A stretch of DNA of 64,000 bases, from contig NZ_MCIB01000034.1 in assembly GCF_003609645.1 (NCBI RefSeq), positions 62,001 to 126,000 of the forward strand, read 5' to 3'. Origin of the DNA: Thermohalobacter berrensis (lineage in GTDB: Bacteria; Bacillota; Clostridia; Tissierellales; Thermohalobacteraceae). Within the stretch, counting starts at the first letter, position 1; the number at the start of each line of letters is the position of its first letter. The position numbers and the translations under genes are program-made. The notes beneath the pieces were generated by a model, which was not told the DNA's origin, did no database searches, and saw nothing but the letters and a program-made list of their open reading frames with translations. Of the stretch, positions 49,014 to 57,446 are shown piece after piece.

Positions 49014-49256
49014 ATGTGGCATATGTTTAATGTTGGATTACCGGGAAATATGTTATGGTTAGTATTTGGTATGGGATTAATTAGAATAGTAGTAATAGTA
49101 ATTGCAGTTGTTTTAGTTTTCAAACTGATAAATAAAAATTCAAATAATAATTATAGAAAAAATGATAGGGCTATTGAAATATTAAAAGAAAGATATGCAA
49201 AGGGAGAAATAGATGAAGAAGAGTATAGAAGAAAAATGGATATTTTAAAGGATTAG
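49014..49256 (+). CDS. Small SHOCT-domain membrane protein (second copy)
   Basis: 80 residues. A short amphipathic start rich in Met/Trp (MWHMFNVGLPGNMLWLVFGM), a membrane helix (IRIVVIVIAVVLVFKLI), an asparagine-rich linker, and the SHOCT motif AIEILKERYAKGEIDEEEYR. It differs from the preceding gene mainly by the longer N-terminus. AAGGAGGAAATTTA ribosome site. A hairpin follows before the response regulator, so part of the transcripts may stop here. Confidence 0.85.
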   Translation: MWHMFNVGLPGNMLWLVFGMGLIRIVVIVIAVVLVFKLINKNSNNNYRKNDRAIEILKERYAKGEIDEEEYRRKMDILKD

Positions 49257-49263
49257 TTAGAAA

Positions 49264-49286
49264 CCCAGTATAATACTGGGCTTTCT
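49264..49286 (+). terminator. Hairpin between SHOCT genes and response regulator
   Basis: CCCAGTA-TAA-TACTGGG followed by CTTTCTCT; the imperfect T run suggests partial termination within the operon. Confidence 0.6.
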
Positions 49287-49335
49287 CTGTTTTAAGTTAA
49301 TTTAGAAGGGAAAGTTAAGGAATAGAGGTGATATA

Positions 49336-50025
49336 GTGGAAAATGAAAAAAGTATTCTTGTAGTAGATGATGAGGAGCAAATAGTTAATGTTGTAAAAGC
49401 ATACTTAGAAAAGGAAGGTTATAAGGTTTTTACAGCATTTAGTGGTAAAGATGCAATTGATATATTTAATTTAGAAACTATAGATTTTATTGTGCTAGAT
49501 TTAATGTTACCTGATTTATCAGGTGAGGAGGTTTGTAAAAAAATAAGGGTTAAATCACAAGTGCCAATACTAATGCTAACAGCAAAGGTAGAAGAAGGCG
49601 ACAGAATTAACGGATTAAATATAGGGGCAGATGATTATATGGTAAAACCATTTAGTCCTAAGGAATTAGTAGCAAGGGTTAGGGCAATATTAAGAAGGCT
49701 TGAAAATAGTAATATAAAGGCAGACATAATTGAATTTAATAATGGTGATTTAGCTATTGACTTTAGTAAAATGGAAGTTAGAAAAAAGGGTAAACAAATA
49801 AAACTTACCCCTACTGAGTTTAAGATATTATCTTTACTAAGCAAAAACATAGGGAAAGTTTTTAGTAGAGAAGAGCTAATTAATAAGGCTTTAGGGTTTG
49901 ACTTTGAAGGATATGATAGAACAATAGATGCCCATATAAAGAATATTAGACATAAAATTGAAGATGAAAAAAATAAATATATCAAAACTATTTATGGTGT
50001 GGGATATAAGTTTTTAGGAGGATAA
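49336..50025 (+). CDS. OmpR/PhoB family response regulator
   Basis: 229 residues, GTG start after AGAGGTGATATA. Receiver domain: acidic pair VVDDEEQI, phospho-acceptor aspartate in FIVLDLMLPDLSG, MLTAKVE and the lysine in DDYMVKPFSPKELVARVRAI. C-terminal winged helix: LTPTEFKILSLLSKNIGKVF, RTIDAHIKNIRHKIED, YIKTIYGVGYKF. It pairs with the kinase two bases downstream. It probably binds the CTTCA repeats found before the SHOCT operon and before the DUF2680 gene, since OmpR-type regulators bind 11-bp-spaced direct repeats. Confidence 0.94.
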   Translation: MENEKSILVVDDEEQIVNVVKAYLEKEGYKVFTAFSGKDAIDIFNLETIDFIVLDLMLPDLSGEEVCKKIRVKSQVPILMLTAKVEEGDRINGLNIGADDYMVKPFSPKELVARVRAILRRLENSNIKADIIEFNNGDLAIDFSKMEVRKKGKQIKLTPTEFKILSLLSKNIGKVFSREELINKALGFDFEGYDRTIDAHIKNIRHKIEDEKNKYIKTIYGVGYKFLGG

Positions 50026-50027
50026 AA

Positions 50028-51443
50028 ATGTTTAATAGACTAAGGACAAGGTTAACCCTTTTTATTTTAGGAGGAACTATATTCTCTATTATTTTAGTTA
50101 GTATAATATCAAATATTACCCTGTTTAATAAGTTTGATTTATACATGAAAAAAGAACAGAAAAATAGGATAAAAGAATTAACTCATCTTATTAAAGAGTC
50201 ATATGAACCAGAAGTTGGTTGGACAATAGATAGTCTAGAAAATATTGCTACTTCTTCCCTTATTAAAAATTTTGATATTGTAATTAGAGATAATAAAGGG
50301 AATGTTATATTTACTCACTATGTGCAAAATAATATGATGAGAATGCATATTGAAATGATGAGAAAAATGGGTCATAGTATGATGGGAATGGGAAGACGAA
50401 GAAGAAGCTTTTTGGAAAATGGAGAGTATAAAAGTGAGGTTATTGAACTAAATAAAAATGGAGAAATAATTGGACATGTGGAAATAGGTTATATAGGTCC
50501 TTTCATGGTATCTGAAAGAGAAATAGAGTTTGCAAAGGGAATAAATACATCTATTATCTTTTCTGCACTTATATCAATTATTATTGCTATTGGGTTAGGA
50601 GCATATTTATCAAAAATTATTTCAAAGCCTATTATAAATATCACAAAGGCTTCTAATGATATAAGAAATGGGAAACTAGATACGAGAATAAGTAAATTAA
50701 ATAATATAAATGAATTAAATGAACTTACAAATTCCATAAACCATTTAGCAGCTTCATTAGAAAAACAACAAAGATTAAGAAAAAGACTTACATCAGATAT
50801 AGCCCATGAGCTTAGGACGCCATTATCAATACTTCAAAGTCATATTGAAGCTATTATAGATGGAGTATGGGAGCCAAATATTGAGAGAATGACTATATTT
50901 AAAAATGAAGTAGACAGACTTATAAAATTGGTTGAACAGTTAAAATATCTTACAGATATTGAAAATCATAAAATAGAACTTCAAATAGAAGAAATAAATT
51001 TAACAAAGCTATTAAAGGAAATAGTGGAAAGCTTTAAGGTTGAGTTCTACAATAAACAAGTATCTTTAGAAAGTGATATTGAGAAAGACGTAGATATTAT
51101 GGCAGATAGGGATAAAATAAGACAGGTAATGATTAATATTATATCTAATGCTTTAAAATTTACTGAAACCGGTGGAAGGGTAAATTTAAAATTAAGACAA
51201 GATAAGAAGAATATAATAATTGAAATTGAAGATAATGGCATTGGTATTCCGAAAGAAGATTTACCTTTTATATTTGAAAGATTATATAGAAGTGAAAAAT
51301 CAAGAAATAGGAAAACTGGAGGAGCAGGTATTGGTTTAACTATTGCAAAAAAGTTAGTAGAGGCACATAAAGGTAAAATTAGAGTAGAAAGTCAGGAGAA
51401 AAAAGGGACTAAATTTATAATAATCCTTCCTATATCTTCATAA
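50028..51443 (+). CDS. Sensor histidine kinase with Met/His-rich sensor loop
   Basis: 471 residues. TM1 (about 9-29) LTLFILGGTIFSIILVSI, an extracytoplasmic domain to about 172, TM2 TSIIFSALISIIIAIGLGAY, HAMP, dimerisation domain with phospho-histidine in SDIAHELRTPLSILQSHIEA, then N box NIISNALKFTETGGRV, D box IEIEDNGIGIPKEDLP, F box IFERLYRSEKS and G box GGAGIGLTIAKKLV. The sensor domain contains an unusual cluster of methionines and histidines followed by arginines (MMRMHIEMMRKMGHSMMG). This is compatible with a metal such as copper or silver, though not proven. The CTTCA operator of the next gene overlaps its 3' end. Confidence 0.93.
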   Translation: MFNRLRTRLTLFILGGTIFSIILVSIISNITLFNKFDLYMKKEQKNRIKELTHLIKESYEPEVGWTIDSLENIATSSLIKNFDIVIRDNKGNVIFTHYVQNNMMRMHIEMMRKMGHSMMGMGRRRRSFLENGEYKSEVIELNKNGEIIGHVEIGYIGPFMVSEREIEFAKGINTSIIFSALISIIIAIGLGAYLSKIISKPIINITKASNDIRNGKLDTRISKLNNINELNELTNSINHLAASLEKQQRLRKRLTSDIAHELRTPLSILQSHIEAIIDGVWEPNIERMTIFKNEVDRLIKLVEQLKYLTDIENHKIELQIEEINLTKLLKEIVESFKVEFYNKQVSLESDIEKDVDIMADRDKIRQVMINIISNALKFTETGGRVNLKLRQDKKNIIIEIEDNGIGIPKEDLPFIFERLYRSEKSRNRKTGGAGIGLTIAKKLVEAHKGKIRVESQEKKGTKFIIILPISS

Positions 51444-51468
51444 TATCTTCAAAATTATAACCTATAAT
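51436..51468 (+). promoter_or_regulatory. Promoter with CTTCA direct repeat, upstream of the DUF2680-type gene
   Basis: CTTCATAATATCTTCAAA (51436-51453): CTTCA half-sites 11 bp apart, 9 nt, then TATAAT (51463-51468). Half-site sequence, spacing and distance to the -10 are the same as at 48748-48780. It overlaps the stop codon of the kinase gene, giving the downstream gene its own promoter. Confidence 0.68.
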
Positions 51469-51503
51469 TAAAGTACAAAATAAGTTAAGGGAGGAGAGAA
51501 GTT

Positions 51504-51851
51504 ATGAAAAAGATTTTAGGATTATCACTTGTAGTTGTATTAGTTTTAACGATGGGAATTGTTGCTTTTGCAGCAGATAATGACGAAGTACCTAATTGGT
51601 TTAAAGAAATGATTGAATGGAGAAAAGAACAAGTAAAGGATGCTTTAGAAGAGGGATATATAACAGAAGAACAAGCTAAAGCCTGGGAAGAACACTTTGA
51701 ATATATGGAAGAATTCCATAGTACAAATGGATTCGGTTTTCCAGGTGGATGTCATAGATTTGGTCCTAGAGGATATAAAAGAGGATTTGGAAATAGACAA
51801 GGATTTGGACCTGGAATGATGAATAGCCCATTTTTCAATTATAATAGATAG
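51504..51851 (+). CDS. Secreted DUF2680-type protein
   Basis: 115 residues. Signal peptide ILGLSLVVVLVLTMGIVAFA with likely cleavage before ADNDE. The short helical domain WFKEMIEWRKEQVKDALEEG, YITEEQAKAWEEHFEYM resembles DUF2680/YckD. A glycine-, arginine-, phenylalanine- and methionine-rich tail follows (GFGFPGGCHRFGPRGYKRG, then GPGMMNSPFFNY) with one Cys-His. The tail could bind metal or cell wall. GGGAGGAGAG ribosome site. It is expressed from a promoter that looks controlled by the adjacent two-component system. Confidence 0.82.
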   Translation: MKKILGLSLVVVLVLTMGIVAFAADNDEVPNWFKEMIEWRKEQVKDALEEGYITEEQAKAWEEHFEYMEEFHSTNGFGFPGGCHRFGPRGYKRGFGNRQGFGPGMMNSPFFNYNR

Positions 51852-51854
51852 CCG

Positions 51855-51893
51855 AAACCTTCGCTTTAAATTTAAAGCGAAGGTTTATCTTTT
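51855..51893 (+). terminator. Terminator after the DUF2680-type gene
   Basis: Perfect palindrome AAACCTTCGCTTTAAA / TTTAAAGCGAAGGTTT (51855-51886), then ATC and seven T. Confidence 0.9.
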
Positions 51894-51990
51894 TTTGCAA
51901 AAAAATTTTTAGCTATGAATATAATATCTTCTGTTGCACAAAATATTAGAGGAACAAAGAAAAAATAAGTATAACGAAAGGAGAGGTTTT

Positions 51991-52197
51991 ATGACTCTTA
52001 AAAACACTTTAAACTTAAGTAATTTGAATCAACAGGAATTACAAAATTTAAGACACATTATCATGAACCATCAAATGATGGAATCTAAGTTAAGAACTTA
52101 TGCACAAAATTGTAGAGATCAACAACTTAAACAAATGTTTGAGCAAGGAGCTCGTTCAGCAGGAACTACTGCTCAAAACTTAATTAATTCACTATAA
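51991..52197 (+). CDS. Small spore-coat-type protein
   Basis: 68 residues from the ATG at 51991, which follows GAAAGGAGAGG; an in-frame ATG at 51934 has no site. Glutamine- and asparagine-rich helical protein: LSNLNQQELQNLRHIIMNHQ, MMESKLRTYAQNCRDQQLKQ, MFEQGARSAGTTAQNLINSL. The pattern matches the short clostridial coat proteins related to CotF/ferritin-like helices. It is paired with a similar gene 22 nt downstream, as is common for these duplicated coat genes. Expected in the spore coat and under mother-cell control. Confidence 0.78.
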   Translation: MTLKNTLNLSNLNQQELQNLRHIIMNHQMMESKLRTYAQNCRDQQLKQMFEQGARSAGTTAQNLINSL

Positions 52198-52219
52198 AAA
52201 ATAAATGGGAGGTATGATT

Positions 52220-52495
52220 ATGCAAGAAAGAGATATTGTTAATGATGTTTTAGCTATGACTAAAGCTAGTTTAAGTGATTATACAAAAGCTATAAGTGAA
52301 TGCTCAAATCAACAACTAAGAGGAGCATTACAACAATTAAGAGGAGAAGCTGAGCAATTTCAAAGTCAATTAGCTCAAATAGCTACTCAAAAGAATTATT
52401 ATCAACCAGCAGGGCAAGTAAGCTCTCAAGAAAGACAACAACTTAAATCTCAATTAACTCAAGCTCAAGGTGTTGGCGGAGGAAGAATGAGATAA
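52220..52495 (+). CDS. CotF-family spore coat protein
   Basis: 91 residues from the ATG at 52220 (GGGAGGT 6 nt before; earlier in-frame ATGs overlap that site). QERDIVNDVLAMTKASLSDY, TKAISECSNQQLRGALQQLR and EAEQFQSQLAQIATQKNYYQ fit the CotF family (two-helix coat protein with the D-x-L-x2-xK-x8-Y pattern). Glutamine-rich C-terminus with a GGGRMR end. Cotranscribed with the preceding coat gene. Confidence 0.85.
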   Translation: MQERDIVNDVLAMTKASLSDYTKAISECSNQQLRGALQQLRGEAEQFQSQLAQIATQKNYYQPAGQVSSQERQQLKSQLTQAQGVGGGRMR

Positions 52496-52503
52496 TATTT
52501 TGT

Positions 52504-52526
52504 AAGGACTCCTAAATGGAGTCCTT
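52504..52526 (+). terminator. Terminator after the coat gene pair
   Basis: AAGGACTCC-TAAAT-GGAGTCCTT followed by AATTATTTT. Confidence 0.8.
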
Positions 52527-52576
52527 AATTATTTTCTAAAATTTACAAAAATTTAAAAACAATTTTCTGTTTTAAA

Positions 52577-52605
52577 TTGAATCCCTTAAAAATATAATGT
52601 ATAAT
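52577..52605 (+). promoter_or_regulatory. Promoter of the MFS transporter gene
   Basis: TTGAAT (52577-52582), 17-nt spacer, TATAAT (52600-52605), 35 nt before the start codon. Confidence 0.75.
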
Positions 52606-52640
52606 GGAATTTAATTAAAATTGAGAAAAGAGTTGGTAAT

Positions 52641-53891
52641 ATGCAATTAAGAGAAACCTTCAATACTTATAAGGGCCTTCCAAGGAGTATTTATGTATTA
52701 TTTTTTGCACGAATAATTAACACTATGGGAGCATTCGTATTTCCATTTCTAACTTTTTATTTAACTGAAAATTTAGGGATAAGGGAAGAAGTAGCAGGAA
52801 CCTATGTGATGTTATCAGCAGTATCATATGTACCTGGTTCCATTATAGGAGGAAAGTTATCAGACCACTTTGGCCGTAAAAAAATACTAGTATTTTTCCA
52901 GGGATTAGCTGCATTATGTTTTGTCCCTTGTGCATTTTTAGGAAATTCTATGATTGTCCCGTGGTTACTTATATTAGCAGGTGTATTTGGAGGGGCAGCA
53001 CAGCCTGCAAGTAGTGCTATGACTGCAGATTTAACTACTGCAGAAAATAGAAAAGGAGCATTTTCATTATTATACCTAGGGACTAATATTGGTTTTAGTA
53101 TTGGACCATTAATTGCAGGTTTTCTTTATAACAACTATCTTAAATGGATATTTTTAGGGGATGCTTTTACGACTTTAATTTCGCTTATTTTAGTTTTAAT
53201 CTATGTAGAAGAAACAATTCCTTCGGAAAAAGAAATGGAAGAAGGTAAAAAGCTTAAAACCGATGAAAGAACTGAAGAAGGACATTTAATTGCTGTATTA
53301 TTTAAAAGACCCTCTCTTTTGGCATTTGCACTTGTATCAACCATATACTCATTTGTATTTGCTCAACATCATTTTGCATTACCAATTCAATTAAGTGATA
53401 TTTTTGGAGAAGAATCAAGTAAAAAAATCTTTGGAGTTCTTATGACTACAAACGGAGCTGTAGTAGTTACAATGACTATATTTCTTACTACTTTAACAAA
53501 AAAATTAAAGCCTATTTTAAATATAGCTATATCAGGAGTATTATGTGCAGTGGGTTTTGGTATGATTTACTTTATTGACAAACCTTCTTTGTTCGTGTTA
53601 TCTACAGCAATATGGACTATGGGTGAAATACTAAATGTAACTAATTCTGGAGTTTATATTGCTAATCATGCACCTATGTCCCATAGGGGAAGATTTAACG
53701 CTGTACTTCCCATAATTACCGGAGCAGGTTGGGCATTAAGTCCAAGAATAATGGGTTCCTTTATAGAAAGCTATGGAATAAAACAGGTGTGGATTGTAGC
53801 TTTTATTATGGGTTTATGTGGAGCTACATTAATGTATCTATTATATTTGGTTGAAAGAAGAAGAGAAGCTAAAAAAATAGATGCTGTATAG
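52641..53891 (+). CDS. Major facilitator superfamily transporter
   Basis: 416 residues, 12 membrane helices. MFS motif A between helices 2 and 3: GGKLSDHFGRKKILVFFQG; YLGTNIGFSIGPLIAGFLYN in helix 5; a charged central loop EKEMEEGKKLKTDERTEEG between helices 6 and 7. It belongs to the drug:H+ antiporter-like (MDR) group, but no substrate can be named. The ribosome site is weak (GAGTTGGT). The stop codon lies in the loop of a bidirectional terminator shared with the convergent symporter gene. Confidence 0.87.
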   Translation: MQLRETFNTYKGLPRSIYVLFFARIINTMGAFVFPFLTFYLTENLGIREEVAGTYVMLSAVSYVPGSIIGGKLSDHFGRKKILVFFQGLAALCFVPCAFLGNSMIVPWLLILAGVFGGAAQPASSAMTADLTTAENRKGAFSLLYLGTNIGFSIGPLIAGFLYNNYLKWIFLGDAFTTLISLILVLIYVEETIPSEKEMEEGKKLKTDERTEEGHLIAVLFKRPSLLAFALVSTIYSFVFAQHHFALPIQLSDIFGEESSKKIFGVLMTTNGAVVVTMTIFLTTLTKKLKPILNIAISGVLCAVGFGMIYFIDKPSLFVLSTAIWTMGEILNVTNSGVYIANHAPMSHRGRFNAVLPIITGAGWALSPRIMGSFIESYGIKQVWIVAFIMGLCGATLMYLLYLVERRREAKKIDAV

Positions 53892-53908
53892 CACAGCATC
53901 TATTTTTT
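53877..53908. terminator. Bidirectional terminator between MFS and DAACS genes
   Basis: ATAGATGCTGT / ACAGCATCTAT 11-bp stem with ATAGC loop, A7 on the left side and T6 on the right. Confidence 0.9.
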
Positions 53909-55081
53909 ATTTATTTCTTTTCTTCGTTTTGCAATTGAATCAATTAATATGGCTATTGCACCATCACCAGTAACATTAGTTGCAGTGCCAAAACTATCTT
54001 GAGCAAAATGTAGGGCTATCATTAATCCCTGTTGTGCTTTAGTAAAAAGTAACATATTTTGAAGTAATCCTAAAGCAGCATATACACCACCACCAGGGAT
54101 ACCTGGAGCAGCAACCATTGTAATTCCCAACATTAAAATGAATGGTAGCATAGTTGCAAAAGTAGGTGTTTGCCCTGAAATAAGCATAACTCCCATTGAA
54201 GCTAATACTAATGTTATAGTATCACCAGCAAGGTGTATTGTGGCACCTAAAGGTATTACAAAATCTATGATATCTTCTGAAATTTCATTTTTTCTAGCAC
54301 TCTGTATTGTTACAGGTATTGTTGCAGCAGAGGATTGTGTTCCTAAAGCTGTAAAATATGCAGGTAACATGTTTTTAATACATATAAATGGATTTTTCTT
54401 ACTTACAACCCACGCTACAATATATTGAATAATAATATAACTTAGCTGAAGGGTAATTATTAAAGCAAAAACTGAAGAGAAAGCCTTTAGTGTTTTAAAA
54501 ATTTCTCCTGCAGCTGTTAGTCTAGAAAAAATACCTGCTATATGAAATGGAATTAAAGGAATTAATACTTTTTTTACAACACCTTCAACTATATTTTGAA
54601 AATCTGTAAGTGCTTCAAATAAACTTCTTCCCTTTATATATGCCATGCCAATTCCTAAAATAAAAGCTGTTATTAAAGCAGTCATAACCCCCATCATAGG
54701 AGGCATTTCAATATTGAAATAGCCTGATAAATTTACTGCAGTTTTTTGACCTACTTCACCGGCTTTTATGATACTAGGTAATATAGCTGAACCTATAAAA
54801 AAGGCTATAATACCAGCTGTTATTGCTGATATGTATGCTATAAAAGCAGTTATCCCTAATAACTTACCAGCACCTTTGCCTAAATCAGCAATACCTGGTG
54901 CAACAAATCCTATAATTATAAAAGGAATAATAAAATTTAAAAAATTACCAAATATACCTGTAAAAGTGCTAAACAATCTTATAATTATATAATTTTCGAT
55001 AGATCTTGAGATTAATCCAATAATAATACCTAAAATTATACCTATAACTAATCTAGGCAATAATCCTATTTTTTTTAACAT
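53900..55081 (-). CDS. Dicarboxylate/amino acid:cation symporter (DAACS family)
   Basis: 393 residues, eight or so membrane helices plus re-entrant loops. FLNFIIPFIIIGFVAPGIAD near the N-terminus, the serine-rich re-entrant loop TALGTQSSAATIPVTIQSAR, IPLGATIHLAGDTITLVLAS (helix 7 region) and PGIPGGGVYAALGLLQNML (second hairpin), ending in DSFGTATNVTGDGAIAILID. It takes up acidic or neutral amino acids or dicarboxylates with Na+ or H+. AGGAGG-type site before the start at 55081. Monocistronic. Confidence 0.9.
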   Translation of the reverse strand: MLKKIGLLPRLVIGIILGIIIGLISRSIENYIIIRLFSTFTGIFGNFLNFIIPFIIIGFVAPGIADLGKGAGKLLGITAFIAYISAITAGIIAFFIGSAILPSIIKAGEVGQKTAVNLSGYFNIEMPPMMGVMTALITAFILGIGMAYIKGRSLFEALTDFQNIVEGVVKKVLIPLIPFHIAGIFSRLTAAGEIFKTLKAFSSVFALIITLQLSYIIIQYIVAWVVSKKNPFICIKNMLPAYFTALGTQSSAATIPVTIQSARKNEISEDIIDFVIPLGATIHLAGDTITLVLASMGVMLISGQTPTFATMLPFILMLGITMVAAPGIPGGGVYAALGLLQNMLLFTKAQQGLMIALHFAQDSFGTATNVTGDGAIAILIDSIAKRRKEINKK

Positions 55082-55381
55082 TGACTGAACCTCCTTTAAA
55101 ATTTATTGTTAATAAAAAAAGTTATAATTATACTAAATTAGGGCAGATAATATATTGAAAAAACACTAAAATATTATATCAAAAATGCAAAATTTAAACA
55201 ACAAAAATTTAACAATATTAAAAATTATGTAATTAAATTATTAAAATAATGAGAAATTTAAAATTAGAATGATTTAGTTTATAGATATCTATAATATATG
55301 GTAATAATATTTATTACTTTAAAAATTTTCGGATAAGTTGTAAAATATAACTGTAGCAAAATATTATGGAGGTGTAAAACA
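55082..55381. other. Divergent AT-rich intergenic region
   Basis: 300 bp between the leftward symporter and the rightward threonine dehydrogenase genes. No ORF, hairpin or riboswitch was seen. TATAAT at about 55290-55295 may serve the dehydrogenase gene; its -35 is unclear. Confidence 0.4.
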
Positions 55382-56341
55382 ATGACAAAAAAGATATTAA
55401 TAACAGGTGCTTTAGGACAAATTGGTTCTGAGCTAACAATGTACATGAGGAAAATTTATGGTGATAATAATGTAGTTGCAAGTGGACTTAGTAGAAAAGA
55501 AGGTGCTGAAAAGGTTATTGAATCTGGTCCTTTTGAAATAGTAGATGTTACTAAACCAGAACAAATAGCAGAAGCTGTAAAAAAACATAAAGTAGATTGG
55601 ATTGTTCATTTAGCAGCAATATTATCAGCAGTAGGTGAAAAGAAGCCAGGTTTAGCTTGGGATGTAAACATGAATGGGCTTTATAATATTTTAGAGGTGG
55701 CAAAGGAAAACGATTGCGGAGTATTTACTCCAAGTTCGATAGCAGCTTTTGGTCCAAATACTCCTAAAGATAATACTCCACAGGATACTATACAACGCCC
55801 AACAACTATGTATGGTGTAACGAAGGTAGCAGGAGAGTTATTATGTGATTATTATCATAAAAGATTTGGTGTAGATACTAGAGGGGTTAGATTCCCTGGA
55901 CTAATTTCATATACTACACTACCTGGTGGAGGTACTACTGATTATGCAGTACATATATATTATGAAGCACTAAAAAATAAGAAATATACTTGCCCGATTA
56001 AAGAAGGAACATACATGGATATGATGTATATGCCAGATGCTTTAGATGCAATAGTTAATTTAATTGAAGCTAATCCAGATAAACTAGTTCATAGGAATGC
56101 ATTTAATGTAACTGCTATGAGTTTTGCACCAGAAGATATTTATGCTGAAATTAAGAAACATATACCAGATTTTGAAATGGATTATGATGTAGATCCTGTA
56201 TTACAAGATATCGCTGATTCATGGCCTAATTCATTAGATGATAGTGCTGCCCGTGAAGAGTGGGGATGGAATCCTAAGTATGACTTAGCAGAAATGACTA
56301 AGGATATGCTAGAAAAATTAAAAAAGAAGTTAAATAAATAG
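55382..56341 (+). CDS. tdh: L-threonine 3-dehydrogenase, SDR/epimerase type
   Basis: 319 residues. Extended short-chain dehydrogenase: NAD-binding KILITGALGQIGSELTMYM, VDWIVHLAAILSAVGEKKPG, TPSSIAAFGPNTPKDNTPQD, catalytic Tyr-Lys in TTMYGVTKVAGELLCDYYHK, and VRFPGLISYTTLPGGGTTDY. The last stretch and PEDIYAEIKKHIPDFEMDYD are specific to SDR-type threonine dehydrogenases, unlike the zinc-dependent family. It oxidises threonine to 2-amino-3-ketobutyrate. TGGAGGTG before the ATG. The usual partner Kbl is not adjacent. Confidence 0.9.
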   Translation: MTKKILITGALGQIGSELTMYMRKIYGDNNVVASGLSRKEGAEKVIESGPFEIVDVTKPEQIAEAVKKHKVDWIVHLAAILSAVGEKKPGLAWDVNMNGLYNILEVAKENDCGVFTPSSIAAFGPNTPKDNTPQDTIQRPTTMYGVTKVAGELLCDYYHKRFGVDTRGVRFPGLISYTTLPGGGTTDYAVHIYYEALKNKKYTCPIKEGTYMDMMYMPDALDAIVNLIEANPDKLVHRNAFNVTAMSFAPEDIYAEIKKHIPDFEMDYDVDPVLQDIADSWPNSLDDSAAREEWGWNPKYDLAEMTKDMLEKLKKKLNK

Positions 56342-56349
56342 TGAAACAT

Positions 56350-56378
56350 TTGACAAGGGGAAAAAGTTGGAATATAAT
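56350..56378 (+). promoter_or_regulatory. Promoter of the cbiMNQO riboswitch transcript
   Basis: TTGACA (56350-56355), 17-nt spacer, TATAAT (56373-56378); starts only 9 bp after the tdh stop. Confidence 0.9.
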
Positions 56379-56411
56379 CAGTATAAATAGATTTTAAAAT
56401 AGAATAATATG

Positions 56412-56575
56412 CCAAAATAGGTGCCTTTTTGGCTTAATAGGGAAAGAGGTGAAAATCCTCTACAGCCCCCGCTACTGTGAGCGTGGACGAAATCTAATTA
56501 ATACCACTGTCCTTTATAGGATGGGAAGGTTAGAGAGTAGGATGAATCGCAAGTCAGGAGACCTGCCTAGTTTGG
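56412..56575 (+). promoter_or_regulatory. Cobalamin riboswitch of cbiMNQO
   Basis: Conserved blocks: ATAGGTGCC, TTAATAGGGAA, GAGGTGAAAATCCTCTACAG, CCCCGCTACTGTGAGC, CCACTG, GATGGGAAGG, AGAGAGTAGGATGAA and AAGTCAGGAGACCTGCC. The closing stem pairs CCAAAATAGG with CCTAGTTTGG at nine of ten positions. It controls cobalt import by the AdoCbl level, independent of the operon at 30.7 kb but with the same ligand. Confidence 0.96.
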
Positions 56576-56657
56576 ATAAGTATACCTTCGGAGGGGAGGT
56601 AATACTCAAGTAATATGCTACTTGTATACTTTTAAGTAGTATATAGCTATAGTATGT

Positions 56658-56690
56658 AATCCTAACCTTCTAAGGTTAGGATTTTTTATT
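56658..56690 (+). terminator. Riboswitch-controlled terminator before cbiM
   Basis: AATCCTAACCTT / AAGGTTAGGATT stem with a tight loop, followed by TTTTATTTTATTT. Between aptamer and terminator, segments 56590-56650 rich in AGTATA/TATACT repeats can form antiterminator pairings. Confidence 0.9.
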
Positions 56691-56714
56691 TTATTTATGA
56701 AAGGAAGTGAAGAA

Positions 56715-57446
56715 ATGCTAGCTTATAGGCTTATATTTTTATTAATAGTTCCTTTGATTGTAATTACCCCTAACATAACATTTGCTATGCACATAATGGA
56801 AGGATATCTTCCTCCTTTTTGGGCTATCTCTTGGTTTATAATTACATTACCCTTTATTATAAAGGGATTTTATAATGTAAAAAAGATAGTAAAGAGTGAG
56901 CCCAATAAAAAAATGTTTTTAGCTATTGTTGCAGCATTTGTATTTGTTTTATCTGCACTTAAATTACCATCAATAACAGGTAGTTGTTCCCATCCTACAG
57001 GTGTAGGTTTAGGTGCCGTACTCTTTGGACCTACAGTTATGAGTTTTTTAGGATTAATAGTGTTACTGTTTCAGGCATTATTATTAGCCCATGGAGGAAT
57101 TACAACTTTAGGAGCAAATACGTTTTCAATGGCTGTTATAGGTCCAGTAGTAGCTTATGGAGTTTACAAACTAGGGAAAAAAAGTGGGTTAAAGAATTCT
57201 GTAGCAGTTTTTTTAGGGGCTGCTTTAGGGGATTTATCTACATATGTTGTAACTTCAATCCAGCTTGCATTAGCCCACCCAGACCCAACAGGAGGGATTT
57301 TAGCTTCACTAGTAAAATTTATGTCAATTTTTGCAATAACACAAATTCCACTGGCAATTGTAGAAGGTATTTTTACGGTTATAGTATTTAATTTATTGAC
57401 TCAATATAAATTTGAAGGGGGATTTTTAAATGAAAGTGACAACTAA
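56715..57446 (+). CDS. cbiM: Cobalt ECF transporter S component CbiM
   Basis: 243 residues from the ATG at 56715, with AAAGGAAG about 8 nt before; an in-frame ATG at 56697 precedes that site. Signal peptide [19 protein letters not shown], then the mature N-terminus [18 protein letters not shown], whose Met-His forms the cobalt site. Later: [39 protein letters not shown] and [20 protein letters not shown]-like. It binds Co2+ for import. First gene of cbiMNQO, under the cobalamin riboswitch. Confidence 0.95.
   Translation: MLAYRLIFLLIVPLIVITPNITFAMHIMEGYLPPFWAISWFIITLPFIIKGFYNVKKIVKSEPNKKMFLAIVAAFVFVLSALKLPSITGSCSHPTGVGLGAVLFGPTVMSFLGLIVLLFQALLLAHGGITTLGANTFSMAVIGPVVAYGVYKLGKKSGLKNSVAVFLGAALGDLSTYVVTSIQLALAHPDPTGGILASLVKFMSIFAITQIPLAIVEGIFTVIVFNLLTQYKFEGGFLNESDN

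Noticed and set aside
56984-57391. 135-codon overlapping plus-strand frame inside cbiM
   Set aside because: It is a shifted frame of the well-supported cbiM gene, rich in Cys/Phe/Tyr/Arg/Ser codons typical of shadow frames, with no start signal.
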